A DNA stretch of 33,835 bases from Lachnospiraceae bacterium. Lineage in GTDB: Bacteria > Bacillota > Clostridia > Lachnospirales > Lachnospiraceae. The notes under the pieces were generated by a model. It did not search any database, had not been told where the DNA came from, and worked only from the letters and a program-made list of their open reading frames with translations. How positions within the stretch are numbered: position 1 is the first letter of the stretch; each line of letters starts with the position of its first letter. The stretch lies in NCBI GenBank assembly GCA_031280955.1, contig JAITGA010000010.1, forward strand, positions 1 through 33,835, read 5' to 3'. The position numbers and the translations under genes were made by a program. Of the stretch, positions 14,203-22,569 are shown piece after piece.

Positions 14203-14948
14203 TGAATGAGGCAGAAAATATTCTCAGCGTTCAAAATGTAAATGTCTTCCATGGCAGCAAGACGGCAAAAAGAAGACAGGTGTTGTTTGACATGTCATTT
14301 TCGTTGAAACGAGGGGAAATTCTCGGAGTGGTAGGTGAAAGCGGCAGCGGTAAGACAACATTGGTGAAGACGATACTGGGTATCAATAATGATTATAAAG
14401 GGCTGATAACTGTGGGCTGTGAACGTCCGCAAATGGTTTTCCAAGATCCCTACAGCTCACTCAACCCTTCTCGCAAAATTGGGTGGTTATTGGAAGAACC
14501 ACTCAAAAATAACAACTGTTATGCAAAAGTGAAACGCCGGAAAATGGTCGCACACATGCTGGAACGGGTGGGACTAAATGCCGACTATGCGATGCGCTAT
14601 CCCTATCAATTGTCAGGCGGTGAACGTCAGCGGGTAAGTATCGCTGCGGCTCTGATACAGACACCACGGCTATTGATTGCCGATGAACCGGTCTCTTCAC
14701 TTGACCCCAAAACAGAGAAGCAAATCCTAGAATTACTAAAAAAGCTTCACCGAGAAATGGGTTTGTCAATAATCTTTATTTCCCATGACCTGCGTATCAT
14801 CCGTCAGTTATGCGAACGGGTTTTGGTTATCAGTCAAGGTGTCATCAGCGAAGCGGGGCGGGTGGAGGATATCTTTGCCCAACCACAGGCAAAGATAACG
14901 AAACGACTGCTGAAAGCGGCGGGCATGGAGATGGGAGCAAATGCTTAA
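14202..14948 (+). CDS. ABC importer ATPase, DppF/NikE type
   Basis: This 248-residue second nucleotide-binding subunit has Walker A GESGSGKTTL, Q-loop MVFQDPYSSLNPSRKIG (DPYSSLNP is typical of the DppF branch), signature LSGGERQRVSIAAAL, Walker B LLIADEPVSSLDP and H-loop FISHDL. The ATG at 14202 shares one base with the upstream stop and has GGAGACGAG before it; an in-frame GTG at 14169 inside the previous gene is less likely. It is the last gene of the operon. No terminator follows. Confidence 0.9.
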   Translation: MNEAENILSVQNVNVFHGSKTAKRRQVLFDMSFSLKRGEILGVVGESGSGKTTLVKTILGINNDYKGLITVGCERPQMVFQDPYSSLNPSRKIGWLLEEPLKNNNCYAKVKRRKMVAHMLERVGLNADYAMRYPYQLSGGERQRVSIAAALIQTPRLLIADEPVSSLDPKTEKQILELLKKLHREMGLSIIFISHDLRIIRQLCERVLVISQGVISEAGRVEDIFAQPQAKITKRLLKAAGMEMGANA

Positions 14949-15171
14949 AAACACCAATAAATACCCGATAAACACCTAAAACATTGCGCTAAACAGTAAT
15001 GCGTGATACATTATAGTTTAAGAACTATCAATTGAATTAATAGCTGAAGGTATGTTTTTGAATCTCAAAAAGGATGTATTGCGTATGAGGGTGTAGGTGA
15101 GTTAACATAACTATTTCTGTAATTTCTTACAGCAGTTTCTTTCTACTTAACAATATGAAAGGAGAACTTTA
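14949..15171. other. Intergenic region at the left edge of the AT-rich insert
   Basis: No gene or clear terminator was seen. Base composition changes here from about half GC in the ABC operon to strongly AT-rich. The only clear signal is GAAAGGAG just before the ATG at 15172. Confidence 0.5.
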
Positions 15172-16872
15172 ATGAAAATGAAAAAAATATCACAATTTAT
15201 TTCTCTTGTATTATGTTTTATCCTTGTTAGTTCAGTAATTGTTTTTGCAGAAACAGAAAATTCTTATAATGATTCCTATCTAAATGTATATGATAAAGAG
15301 GTATTGGACGTTGAAGATATAGTAGATGAGCAAAGCGTATTAGATATTATTGAAGTAAATTTCAATACCAAAACACTATCAGACAAAACTGTATTAACTA
15401 TTGGGGTAGGTAATGAAAAAGGTGAGATAGGATATTCTAATAATATGAAAAGTGGCGGTTCTGGTCCGGAAGCATTTACAGTTAATAAAGATGATGCTAT
15501 TTTCATTGTTGATAACATAAATAAAAGGATTAACATATACAGAGATGGCAAGTTTATATATGATATTGATACACCCTATGTTTCTTATGTCAGAAGCATA
15601 GTAGTCAGTCAAGATATGATTTACTTAATGGACTATGATATGGGTATGATCTATATTCTTGATATAAAAGGCAGTTTAATTAAAAGTATTACTCTTCCCG
15701 ATGATATGAGTTACCTTTATATGCTAAGATTATATGTGAAAGATGACGGTAGTGTGTGGCTATATTATGACAGTAATGATGGTAAAGGTACAGTTTATAG
15801 CTATCTTGTTAACGAATTGAATTCAAACAGAAGGTCTTATAGCAAAGGCTTTTCTGTAAATGCAAAAACATATAATGTAAACAGGAAAAACGCAAAATCA
15901 GCAACAATTACTTCATCTATCAATATAGAGGTAACTACAACCGAATTACTTGGTCAGCTTAGAATCCTTGGAATTGACAAGGATAATAGCTTATTTATAG
16001 ATGTCTATGAGCAGACAGATACATCAATAGTAGCAGGTGAATACACGGTTAAAAAATATTCTGACGATAAATGTATTAGTATCGCAGTAATTGATTTGGA
16101 TAAATACTATTTTATGCCAAACAATGTCATTCAAATTTCCGATGAAGGTGATTTATATCAAATGCTTTGCCTTGCTAATGAAGTTCAGATAATCAAGAAG
16201 AATTTTATAGCGGTTGATGATTTTAAGTCAAATATTATAGAAATAAAAAGAAAAGCTTTAGAGGTTGATAACGTCAATCTATATAATGACAGCATTACTA
16301 GAAACATAATTAATGCTCCAAATAATAGGTCAACTGCATTAACCGTTGCTTCAGGTATGGCTACATTAACATGGACATATAATTCCAGAAATGCCGTCAA
16401 TCCTAGTCCTACTACTGTTACCATACCTAGTTATCTAGCAAATGCAAGCAAACCATCCAGTCAAACAGGAATCCCCTATTGTTGGGGTGGTAATAATAAT
16501 AGTACTAGCTTCACCAATGCAATGAACGGTAATACATTTGCCGGAAACATAAATGCTACAGGTGGTCACAAAGCTGGTACTGCCGGTGTAGATTGCTCAG
16601 GTTATGTGGGCTTGGCGGCTGGGTTCACAACAAAATTAGGCACTACACATCTTGCTACAAATAATTACACATTCCCTGTAGATCCGTCCGCAAGAACGCA
16701 AATGGATATATATGTACAAAGTGGTTCTCATGTAATGTTTTACAATAACCCATATTCCGAAGGCATAATCACATGGGAATCGACAACTACAGGTACTCAA
16801 AAAGCAAAAGCTTTTTCGAGAACCACGGCAGCATTAAATGGCTACACATTAAAACGTTTTCATGGTTGGTAA
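15172..16872 (+). CDS. Secreted beta-propeller plus NlpC/P60-like cysteine hydrolase
   Basis: A 566-residue exported protein. Residues 1-26 are a classical signal peptide ending VIVFA. Residues ~70-330 have repeated strand patterns such as AFTVNKDDAIFIVDNINKRI, NIYRDGKFIYDID and MIYLMDYDMGMIYILDIKGS, which look like blades of an NHL-like propeller. The C-terminal ~150 residues are NlpC/P60-like: GIPYCWGGN, then GTAGVDCSGYVGLA with the likely nucleophile Cys475, GSHVMFY with His520, and a conserved-looking end LKRFHGW. Such enzymes cut peptide bonds in peptidoglycan stem peptides; the exact substrate here is unknown. GAAAGGAG precedes the start and a strong terminator follows. Composition is about one-third GC, unlike both flanks, suggesting acquisition. 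The next gene, of similar composition, may be a partner. Confidence 0.85.
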   Translation: MKMKKISQFISLVLCFILVSSVIVFAETENSYNDSYLNVYDKEVLDVEDIVDEQSVLDIIEVNFNTKTLSDKTVLTIGVGNEKGEIGYSNNMKSGGSGPEAFTVNKDDAIFIVDNINKRINIYRDGKFIYDIDTPYVSYVRSIVVSQDMIYLMDYDMGMIYILDIKGSLIKSITLPDDMSYLYMLRLYVKDDGSVWLYYDSNDGKGTVYSYLVNELNSNRRSYSKGFSVNAKTYNVNRKNAKSATITSSINIEVTTTELLGQLRILGIDKDNSLFIDVYEQTDTSIVAGEYTVKKYSDDKCISIAVIDLDKYYFMPNNVIQISDEGDLYQMLCLANEVQIIKKNFIAVDDFKSNIIEIKRKALEVDNVNLYNDSITRNIINAPNNRSTALTVASGMATLTWTYNSRNAVNPSPTTVTIPSYLANASKPSSQTGIPYCWGGNNNSTSFTNAMNGNTFAGNINATGGHKAGTAGVDCSGYVGLAAGFTTKLGTTHLATNNYTFPVDPSARTQMDIYVQSGSHVMFYNNPYSEGIITWESTTTGTQKAKAFSRTTAALNGYTLKRFHGW

Positions 16873-16881
16873 ATGAATCAG

Positions 16882-16909
16882 AACTCCACCCGCCTTTGCG
16901 GGTGGAGTT
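16882..16909 (+). terminator. Strong intrinsic terminator after the NlpC/P60 gene
   Basis: Perfect 12-base arms AACTCCACCCGC and GCGGGTGGAGTT flank a four-base loop, followed by AGTTTATATTC. The stem is very stable and begins nine bases after the stop. It should separate this gene from 16944-18035 at least partly. Confidence 0.85.
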
Positions 16910-16943
16910 AGTTTATATTCTCATTAGTTAAAAAGGAAATTTT

Positions 16944-18035
16944 ATGAAGAAAAAATATAGAATTACTTTATCAGCCTTGCTATTGTTGGGTATTTCATTA
17001 CTACTTTATTCTTTTATTCAGCAGAATACAGAGGATTCAGATTTAATTGAATCAATCGATCAAACTCACATTGAAAATGGCACAGAAGATTTGATTTCCC
17101 AAAAAGACGATTTGGGTTTTGTTGAATCAATCAGTCAAACTCACATTGAAAATAGCACAAACGACTTAATATCCCAAAGAATTGAAGATTTCACAATGAA
17201 TTTTCTAAAAGATGTTGATAAAGTTGAAGTTAATCATCATGATTCAGATATATCAGTATCGACATCATTATCTATCGTAACTGGCTCTAAGCCAATAAAA
17301 GAAGCAATTTATGAAGAAATCGCTAATCATGCATTGCAAATAACAAGATTTTTCCCAGAGGTTAATTATTTTAGTTATGTTGTCTGGGGAACGAGACCAC
17401 AAGAGGAAATCATTATCCTTACCCTTGATCAAGACGATATAGATAAACTAGAGGCAAATTTTAGCATAAACAAGGGAAAAAAAGAGAATAATATTGAAAC
17501 AAGATTTATTGATGTTTTTTCTACTGCTACTGAAATGAATGTTGCGTTAAAGTGGGAGAGTAATTTCGATGAATCAATCAAATTAAGTGAAGTTGAAAGC
17601 AAGATAGAAGAAAAGTTAATTGTTGATAGAATAGTAGCTTTTTCAAAGCGTTACTTTAGGTATATGGAGACAGCGCAAGCTGTTTTTGAAAGCGGTAATA
17701 TATCAGTTTCAATATCGTTTGAACCTGAGGTAGGTTCGTTTCCGGTAAAGGAAGATATTTATGAAGATATCATAAATCATGCATTACGTGTCATTAGATT
17801 TTTTCCGGAAGTAAATTTTCTTATGTATGTTGTGATGTGGAAAGACAATGAAGCTATCACATTGACCATTGAAAAAGAAGATATAAAGTGGTTGGGACAT
17901 AATTGGTTTAATAATATAACTAGAAGAAATAGTGGTTTTAGAACATCATTTGTTGACTGTTTTACAACAGTTGAGGAATCTGCTGAAGCAAGGAGATGGA
18001 GGTCAGTAGCTAAACCTGGTGGGGATCTTCCATAA
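16944..18035 (+). CDS. Membrane-anchored protein made of nested duplications, function unknown
   Basis: 363 residues, not recognised. Residues 7-25 form one hydrophobic segment (signal anchor); no lipobox Cys is seen. Two nested duplications follow. A short one repeats ESIDQTHIENGTEDLISQ (36-53) as ESISQTHIENSTNDLISQ (61-78). A long one makes two ~135-residue domains: KEAIYEEIANHALQITRFFP (119-138) matches KEDIYEDIINHALRVIRFFP (269-288), and TRFIDVFSTATE matches RTSFVDCFTTVEE. Each domain has an amphipathic helix, a strand pair and an ILTLDQDDI- or TLTIEKEDI-like strand. Both domains would be extracytoplasmic. AAAGGAAA precedes the ATG. AT-rich composition and position next to the secreted NlpC/P60 gene suggest the two travel together; a role as inhibitor or partner is only a guess. 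Confidence 0.7.
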   Translation: MKKKYRITLSALLLLGISLLLYSFIQQNTEDSDLIESIDQTHIENGTEDLISQKDDLGFVESISQTHIENSTNDLISQRIEDFTMNFLKDVDKVEVNHHDSDISVSTSLSIVTGSKPIKEAIYEEIANHALQITRFFPEVNYFSYVVWGTRPQEEIIILTLDQDDIDKLEANFSINKGKKENNIETRFIDVFSTATEMNVALKWESNFDESIKLSEVESKIEEKLIVDRIVAFSKRYFRYMETAQAVFESGNISVSISFEPEVGSFPVKEDIYEDIINHALRVIRFFPEVNFLMYVVMWKDNEAITLTIEKEDIKWLGHNWFNNITRRNSGFRTSFVDCFTTVEESAEARRWRSVAKPGGDLP

Positions 18036-18149
18036 ACAACCCATCACCTTATTTTTATGAGGAGGTAACAAAAACTGTAACAAAGACTGGGAAGCAAATG
18101 GAAGCCAACCCCCCAAACAAAATCCCCAACAAAACACTCCTGATAACAA

Positions 18150-18178
18150 TTGACATAAGCGACAAAAAAGTGTATAAT
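18150..18178 (+). promoter_or_regulatory. Consensus sigma-A promoter upstream of pcrA
   Basis: TTGACA and TATAAT are both perfect and 17 bases apart, with TG directly before the -10. The predicted start near 18185 leaves an unusually long leader of about 150 bases. That leader contains CTAACAG in direct repeat and a CTAAC-A-GTTAG dyad near 18280, and no recognised riboswitch. Confidence 0.8.
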
Positions 18179-18334
18179 TCATCTAAATACGGTAATTCTG
18201 CCGAAATAAGCATACCACCAACGGAAAGAAGCTCCACAAGTAACGTAAATAACGGCAAGATAGAGCTGAAAGCTAACAGCTAACAGTTAGGGTAACAGCA
18301 ACAGTTTGTAGTTGATATAGTGCAGGATTTGCAT

Positions 18335-20566
18335 ATGAGTATTTATGATAAGTTAAATGAAAATCAAAGAGAGGGCGTAATGTCAACAGAGGGACCGGTT
18401 CTCTTGTTGGCGGGAGCCGGTTCGGGCAAGACTCGGGTACTTACTACTCGTGTCGCATATTTGATTGAGGAAAAAGGGGTGAACCCGGCGAATATTCTCG
18501 CGATTACCTTTACCAATAAAGCGGCGGCAGAGATGAAAGAACGAATTGCCAACATGGTAGGCATCGCCGGGGGAGGCATTTGGGTGATGACTTTTCATGC
18601 TGCCTGTGTGCGTATCCTCAAAAGTAATGCTGACAAAGTAGGTTACGATAGCTCTTTCACCATCTATGATAGCGATGACCAAAAGACGCTGATGCGGGAG
18701 ATACTGAAGCGATTGCAAATTGATACCAAGGTATACCGTGAAAGATATTTCCTTAACGCTATTTCCAATGGCAAAAATGAACTTTTATCCCCGGAGGCAT
18801 ATCGTGACCGGGTGGGGAATGATTTTGCGATGAACCGCATTGCTGATGTCTACAAGGAGTATCAGGATACACTCAGAAAAAATAATGCTATGGATTTTGA
18901 CGATTTGATTATGAAAACAGTTGAACTTTTTGCTAATAATCAAGATGTGCTAAATTATTATCAGGAGAAATTCCGCTATATCATGGTTGATGAATATCAA
19001 GACACCAACTCGGCTCAGTTTGCCTTGGTGAGCAAGTTGGCGGCGAAGTACCGTAATATTTGCGTAGTCGGTGATGACGATCAATCAATTTACAGATTCC
19101 GTGGGGCAAATATCCGCAATATCCTTGATTTTGAACACTTTTATCCCGAAGCCACCGTGATTAAACTGGAGCAAAATTACCGTTCAACGCAAACCATTCT
19201 TGATGCCGCCAATGCTGTCATCAGTAACAATGAAAGCCGCAAGGACAAGAAGCTTTGGACGGACAAAGGTGCAGGCAATCCGATTCATTTCCGTCAATTT
19301 GAAAATGCTTACGGAGAAGCGGAATTTATCTGTGATGACATCCAGAAAAAGGAAAAAGAAGGGGTGATTAGGTATAGCGATTGTGCGGTTTTGTTCCGTA
19401 CCAATGCGCAAACACGCCTTGTTGAAGAACGTTTTGTGGTAAAGGGTGTACCGTATGATATTGTCGGCGGTGTCAATTTCTATGCCCGTCGGGAGATAAA
19501 AGACCTTTTGGCATACTTGAAGACGGTTGCCAATGGTCGTGATGATGTGGCGGTAAAGCGGATTATCAATGTCCCGAGAAGAGGAATCGGCGAGACCTCG
19601 ATAGACAAAATCACCAATTTTGCTGCAAAAAAGAATATTAGCTTTTTTGATGCGATGTGTGAGGCTGACTTGGTGTCTACTTTGGGGAAAGCAGAAGCAA
19701 AGGTGCGGGCTTTCACGGCGATGATAGAACACTTCCGTGAGGTTATGCGGGAGACGGATTTACTTCAGCTAATCACCACGATTATCAACGAAACCGAATA
19801 TATTCAAAGTATAGAGTATGGCGGTGAAGAAGATGCGGTTAGCCGTGTGGAAAATATCGATGAACTGGTGTCCAAGATTGTTTCTTTTGAAGAAAACAAT
19901 CAAGACGGGACTTTGACAGATTTCCTCAATGAAGTAGCTCTCGTTGCTGACATTGATTTCGTCGCCGGTGATAGTGGGCGGGTGTTGCTTATGACCCTCC
20001 ACAGTGCCAAAGGACTGGAATTTCCCCATGTCTACATTGCGGGAATGGAAGATGGGGTTTTCCCCAGTTACCTAAGCCTTGAAGCTTTAGACCCGGAGAG
20101 TGAGATTGAGGAAGAACGCCGCTTGGCATATGTGGGGATTACCCGCGCTCGTGAGTGTTTGACCCTTACCTGCGCCAAGCAAAGGATGCTGCGCGGGCAA
20201 ACATTCTATAATTCCATCAGCCGTTTTTTGCGGGAGATACCCTCATCCTTGCTTGATACCCGTATCGGTGCTTTCCGCAAGATGAAAGTCACAGTCCCGG
20301 TGAAAAAGTACACTTCGCCGGAGAATAGACCATATATAGCCGGTGGTGCGGGTGCGCTTCAAGGAAGCGGGATAGGTCAGGGGATACCGTCATTGGGGCA
20401 AAATCCTGATTATCAGGCGGGCGATCGTGTTACCCATATCAAATATGGAATGGGTACGGTGCAAAAAATCGAGCAAGGGGCAAAAGACTATCAAGTAACG
20501 GTAGAATTTGACACGGCGGGACAAAAGATAATGTATGCCGCTTTTGCCAAGCTGAAAAAAATTTAG
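18335..20566 (+). CDS. pcrA: ATP-dependent DNA helicase PcrA/UvrD
   Basis: This 743-residue protein is a typical PcrA length. Superfamily 1 motifs occur in order: LNENQREGV (Q motif), LLAGAGSGKT (Walker A), AITFTNKAAAEM (Ia), FDDLIMKT, VDEYQDTN (motif II), GDDDQSIYRFRGA (III), LEQNYRST (IV), LLMTLHSAKGLEFPHVYIAG (V) and EERRLAYVGITRAR (VI). The C-terminus has the GDRVTHIKYGMGTVQKIE tail that contacts RNA polymerase in PcrA/UvrD proteins. It unwinds DNA 3'-5' in repair and replication. The ATG at 18335 has AGGA seven bases upstream; a GTG at 18320 is less likely. Confidence 0.96.
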   Translation: MSIYDKLNENQREGVMSTEGPVLLLAGAGSGKTRVLTTRVAYLIEEKGVNPANILAITFTNKAAAEMKERIANMVGIAGGGIWVMTFHAACVRILKSNADKVGYDSSFTIYDSDDQKTLMREILKRLQIDTKVYRERYFLNAISNGKNELLSPEAYRDRVGNDFAMNRIADVYKEYQDTLRKNNAMDFDDLIMKTVELFANNQDVLNYYQEKFRYIMVDEYQDTNSAQFALVSKLAAKYRNICVVGDDDQSIYRFRGANIRNILDFEHFYPEATVIKLEQNYRSTQTILDAANAVISNNESRKDKKLWTDKGAGNPIHFRQFENAYGEAEFICDDIQKKEKEGVIRYSDCAVLFRTNAQTRLVEERFVVKGVPYDIVGGVNFYARREIKDLLAYLKTVANGRDDVAVKRIINVPRRGIGETSIDKITNFAAKKNISFFDAMCEADLVSTLGKAEAKVRAFTAMIEHFREVMRETDLLQLITTIINETEYIQSIEYGGEEDAVSRVENIDELVSKIVSFEENNQDGTLTDFLNEVALVADIDFVAGDSGRVLLMTLHSAKGLEFPHVYIAGMEDGVFPSYLSLEALDPESEIEEERRLAYVGITRARECLTLTCAKQRMLRGQTFYNSISRFLREIPSSLLDTRIGAFRKMKVTVPVKKYTSPENRPYIAGGAGALQGSGIGQGIPSLGQNPDYQAGDRVTHIKYGMGTVQKIEQGAKDYQVTVEFDTAGQKIMYAAFAKLKKI

Positions 20567-20733
20567 TGTGAAATTCCGGCAGAAAAAATCTACAAGAAAA
20601 TCAAAAATAAGACTGGATTATATTTATAGTTCATGTTAAAATAACGAAGAGCGAAGCAAGATTTAAGTACCTAACTAAAGAACTGTGTATGCAGACTTAA
20701 TTTGCGGTTTGCGATACAGATGGAGGGGTATTC

Positions 20734-21033
20734 ATGGCAAAGAGAAAGGGATGCTGTATGCGAAACAAATTTGAAGATATTGTAGAAATGATTAAGACCC
20801 GTGACTTACATGACCTGCTTAGTCGGAAAGAAGAAAAGAAAAGCAACAATCTCGTCTTTATTCTGGCAGTAATCGGAGCGATAGTTGCAGTTGCCGCCAT
20901 CGCTTACTTTGTTTATCGTTATTTCACTCCCGATTATTACGATGATTTTGATGATTTCGATGATGATTTTGACGATGATTTGGATGACGACTTTTTCAGC
21001 AATGATAAAGGGGTCGGGGCGACAACAGTTTAG
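20734..21033 (+). CDS. Small single-pass membrane protein with acidic tail
   Basis: 99 residues with no assigned function. A basic N-terminus (MAKRKGCCMRNKFEDIVEMI) leads to one membrane helix (NLVFILAVIGAIVAVAAIAY, ~43-62). A tail follows that is almost entirely Asp and Phe (DDFDDFDDDFDDDLDDDFF). Similar short proteins with an F-D-D repeat tail are common in Clostridia near housekeeping genes; some carry DUF labels, which I cannot confirm here. GGAGGGG is well placed for the ATG at 20734; a second ATG at 20758 is possible. A strong terminator follows, so it is probably the end of its unit. The acidic tail probably faces outward, given the positive N-terminus, and might bind cations; this is inference. 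Confidence 0.75.
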   Translation: MAKRKGCCMRNKFEDIVEMIKTRDLHDLLSRKEEKKSNNLVFILAVIGAIVAVAAIAYFVYRYFTPDYYDDFDDFDDDFDDDLDDDFFSNDKGVGATTV

Positions 21034-21054
21034 GTGAAGAATAACCTATAGCGT

Positions 21055-21090
21055 AAACAGGACTGTTACCATGCAGTAGCAGTCCTGTTT
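21055..21090 (+). terminator. Intrinsic terminator after the acidic-tail membrane protein
   Basis: AAACAGGACTG at 21055-21065 pairs with CAGTCCTGTTT at 21080-21090, and the stem extends inward through TAC/GTA with one G-U. The 3' arm runs into GTTTTC. It overlaps a possible early TTG (21089) of the next frame, supporting the later start of the methyltransferase. Confidence 0.8.
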
Positions 21091-21109
21091 GTTTTCGGTG
21101 AGAGTGATT

Positions 21110-22519
21110 ATGAAAAAGGGTCAAGTGGTTTCAGGTACGGTAACTCGCCTTGATTTCCCCAATCTGGGTATCGTCATTTGTGATGGTGTCGAGATAGCGG
21201 TCAAAAATGTCTTGCCCGGTCAAAAAATCACCTTTGTGATTACCAAGTCGAGCAAAAAAGCTAAGGTAACAGGGCGTTTGCTTTCTGTTGATATACCATC
21301 GCCAACGCAGATAACTTCACCTTGCCCGCACTTCGGTGTCTGCGGCGGTTGTTTGATGCAAAATATAGCTTATGAAGAGCAGCTTAGGATAAAAGAGGAG
21401 CAAGTACGCCGTCTTCTTGACATCGAAAATTGGGAGGGAATAGTAGCCAGTCCCTGTCATTCTCACTACCGTAACAAAATGGAGTATACTTTTGGCGACC
21501 GTTGTAAAGATGGTGCGCTGGAGCTTGGTCTTCATTGCCGTAATAGTTTTTATGATATAATCACCGTCAATGAGTGCCGGATAGCCGATGATGATTTCAA
21601 CCGGATTTTGGCTTATACCCATGAGTATTTTGCCGCACTTTATCAAGTTCCCCCTACATCGACTAACTCTGCAAGCAAAGTTACATTTTATCATCGCCGC
21701 CGCGGGAGCGGTTTTTTACGTCATCTTTTGCTAAGAAAAGGGGTGGTAAGTGGCGAGATTATCATCGCTTTGGTGACTACATCACAGATGGATTTTGACT
21801 TGGAGGAATGGAAACAAGGTTTGCTTTCACTCTCATTGACCGGTACAGTCAATGGAGTTTTGCACATTATCAATGATGGTGTTGCCGACACGATTAAGGC
21901 GGATGAAGTACGGCTGCTTCATGGTAGGGATTGGTTTAGTGAGAAAATCCTCGGGATGACATTCAAAATCACGCCATTTTCATTTTTTCAAACTAATTCC
22001 CTGGGAGCAGAGGTGCTTTATCAAATGGTAAGGAAGTATCAAAATGAAATTTCTTCCTTGTCTAAAAGTGCGAATGTTATCTTTGACCTCTATTGCGGGA
22101 CGGGTACGATTTCGCTGGTACTTGCTAAAACAGCGGCGCGGGTAATCGGAATCGACAGTTCAGAAGAAGCGATAGCGGCTGCAAAAGAAAATTATCAGCG
22201 TAACCAAGAAGAACACTTACTTGCTCCCTGTACTTTCATTGCCGGTGATGTGCTGAAAGTCATTGATGAAACTAGCGAAACTCCTGACTTGATAGTTCTT
22301 GATCCGCCTCGTGATGGTGTCCATCCCAAGGCTTTACCCAAAATTCTGGCGTATAAAGCCCCGCATATCATCTACATATCATGCAAACCGACCAGTCTTG
22401 CCCGTGACCTTGTCACATTTACCGCTGTCGGTTACTACCCGAAACGTGCGGTTGCCGTCGATTTGTTCCCGGCAACTGCCAATGTGGAAGTGGTGTGTTG
22501 GTTTTCTTTATTGAAATAA
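21110..22519 (+). CDS. rlmD: 23S rRNA (uracil-5-)-methyltransferase, RlmD/RlmCD (RumA) family
   Basis: A 469-residue SAM-dependent RNA methyltransferase. Residues ~1-60 form a TRAM RNA-binding domain (KKGQVVSGTVTRLDFPNLGI). A cluster-type cysteine set follows: CPHFGVCGGC at ~75-84, with a further Cys later, as in the Fe-S motif of RumA. SAM motifs are FDLYCGTGTISLVLAK and VIGIDSSEEAI, then LDPPRDGVHPKAL, and YISCKPTSLARDL with the catalytic Cys. The start is set at the ATG at 21110 after GAGAG, because the in-frame TTG at 21089 lies in the preceding terminator. It should methylate U1939 (and U747 if of the RlmCD type); the dual specificity cannot be settled from sequence. Confidence 0.92.
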   Translation: MKKGQVVSGTVTRLDFPNLGIVICDGVEIAVKNVLPGQKITFVITKSSKKAKVTGRLLSVDIPSPTQITSPCPHFGVCGGCLMQNIAYEEQLRIKEEQVRRLLDIENWEGIVASPCHSHYRNKMEYTFGDRCKDGALELGLHCRNSFYDIITVNECRIADDDFNRILAYTHEYFAALYQVPPTSTNSASKVTFYHRRRGSGFLRHLLLRKGVVSGEIIIALVTTSQMDFDLEEWKQGLLSLSLTGTVNGVLHIINDGVADTIKADEVRLLHGRDWFSEKILGMTFKITPFSFFQTNSLGAEVLYQMVRKYQNEISSLSKSANVIFDLYCGTGTISLVLAKTAARVIGIDSSEEAIAAAKENYQRNQEEHLLAPCTFIAGDVLKVIDETSETPDLIVLDPPRDGVHPKALPKILAYKAPHIIYISCKPTSLARDLVTFTAVGYYPKRAVAVDLFPATANVEVVCWFSLLK

Positions 22520-22569
22520 CCCTCTCATTGATATAAACTAAAGATGACTGACGCAAAAGGAGGATGAAA

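Noticed and set aside
18055-18258. Minus-strand 67-codon hydrophobic frame downstream of the duplicated-domain gene
   Set aside because: It starts with TTG, lacks a ribosome site and lies over a perfect plus-strand promoter. The opposite strand is equally open, so this looks like chance.
18098-18283. Plus-strand 61-codon frame over the pcrA promoter
   Set aside because: It contains the consensus -35 and -10 boxes, has no ribosome site and its composition is unlike a protein.
21089-21109. TTG start for the rRNA methyltransferase
   Set aside because: It falls inside the preceding terminator, and the ATG at 21110 gives the homolog-like N-terminus.
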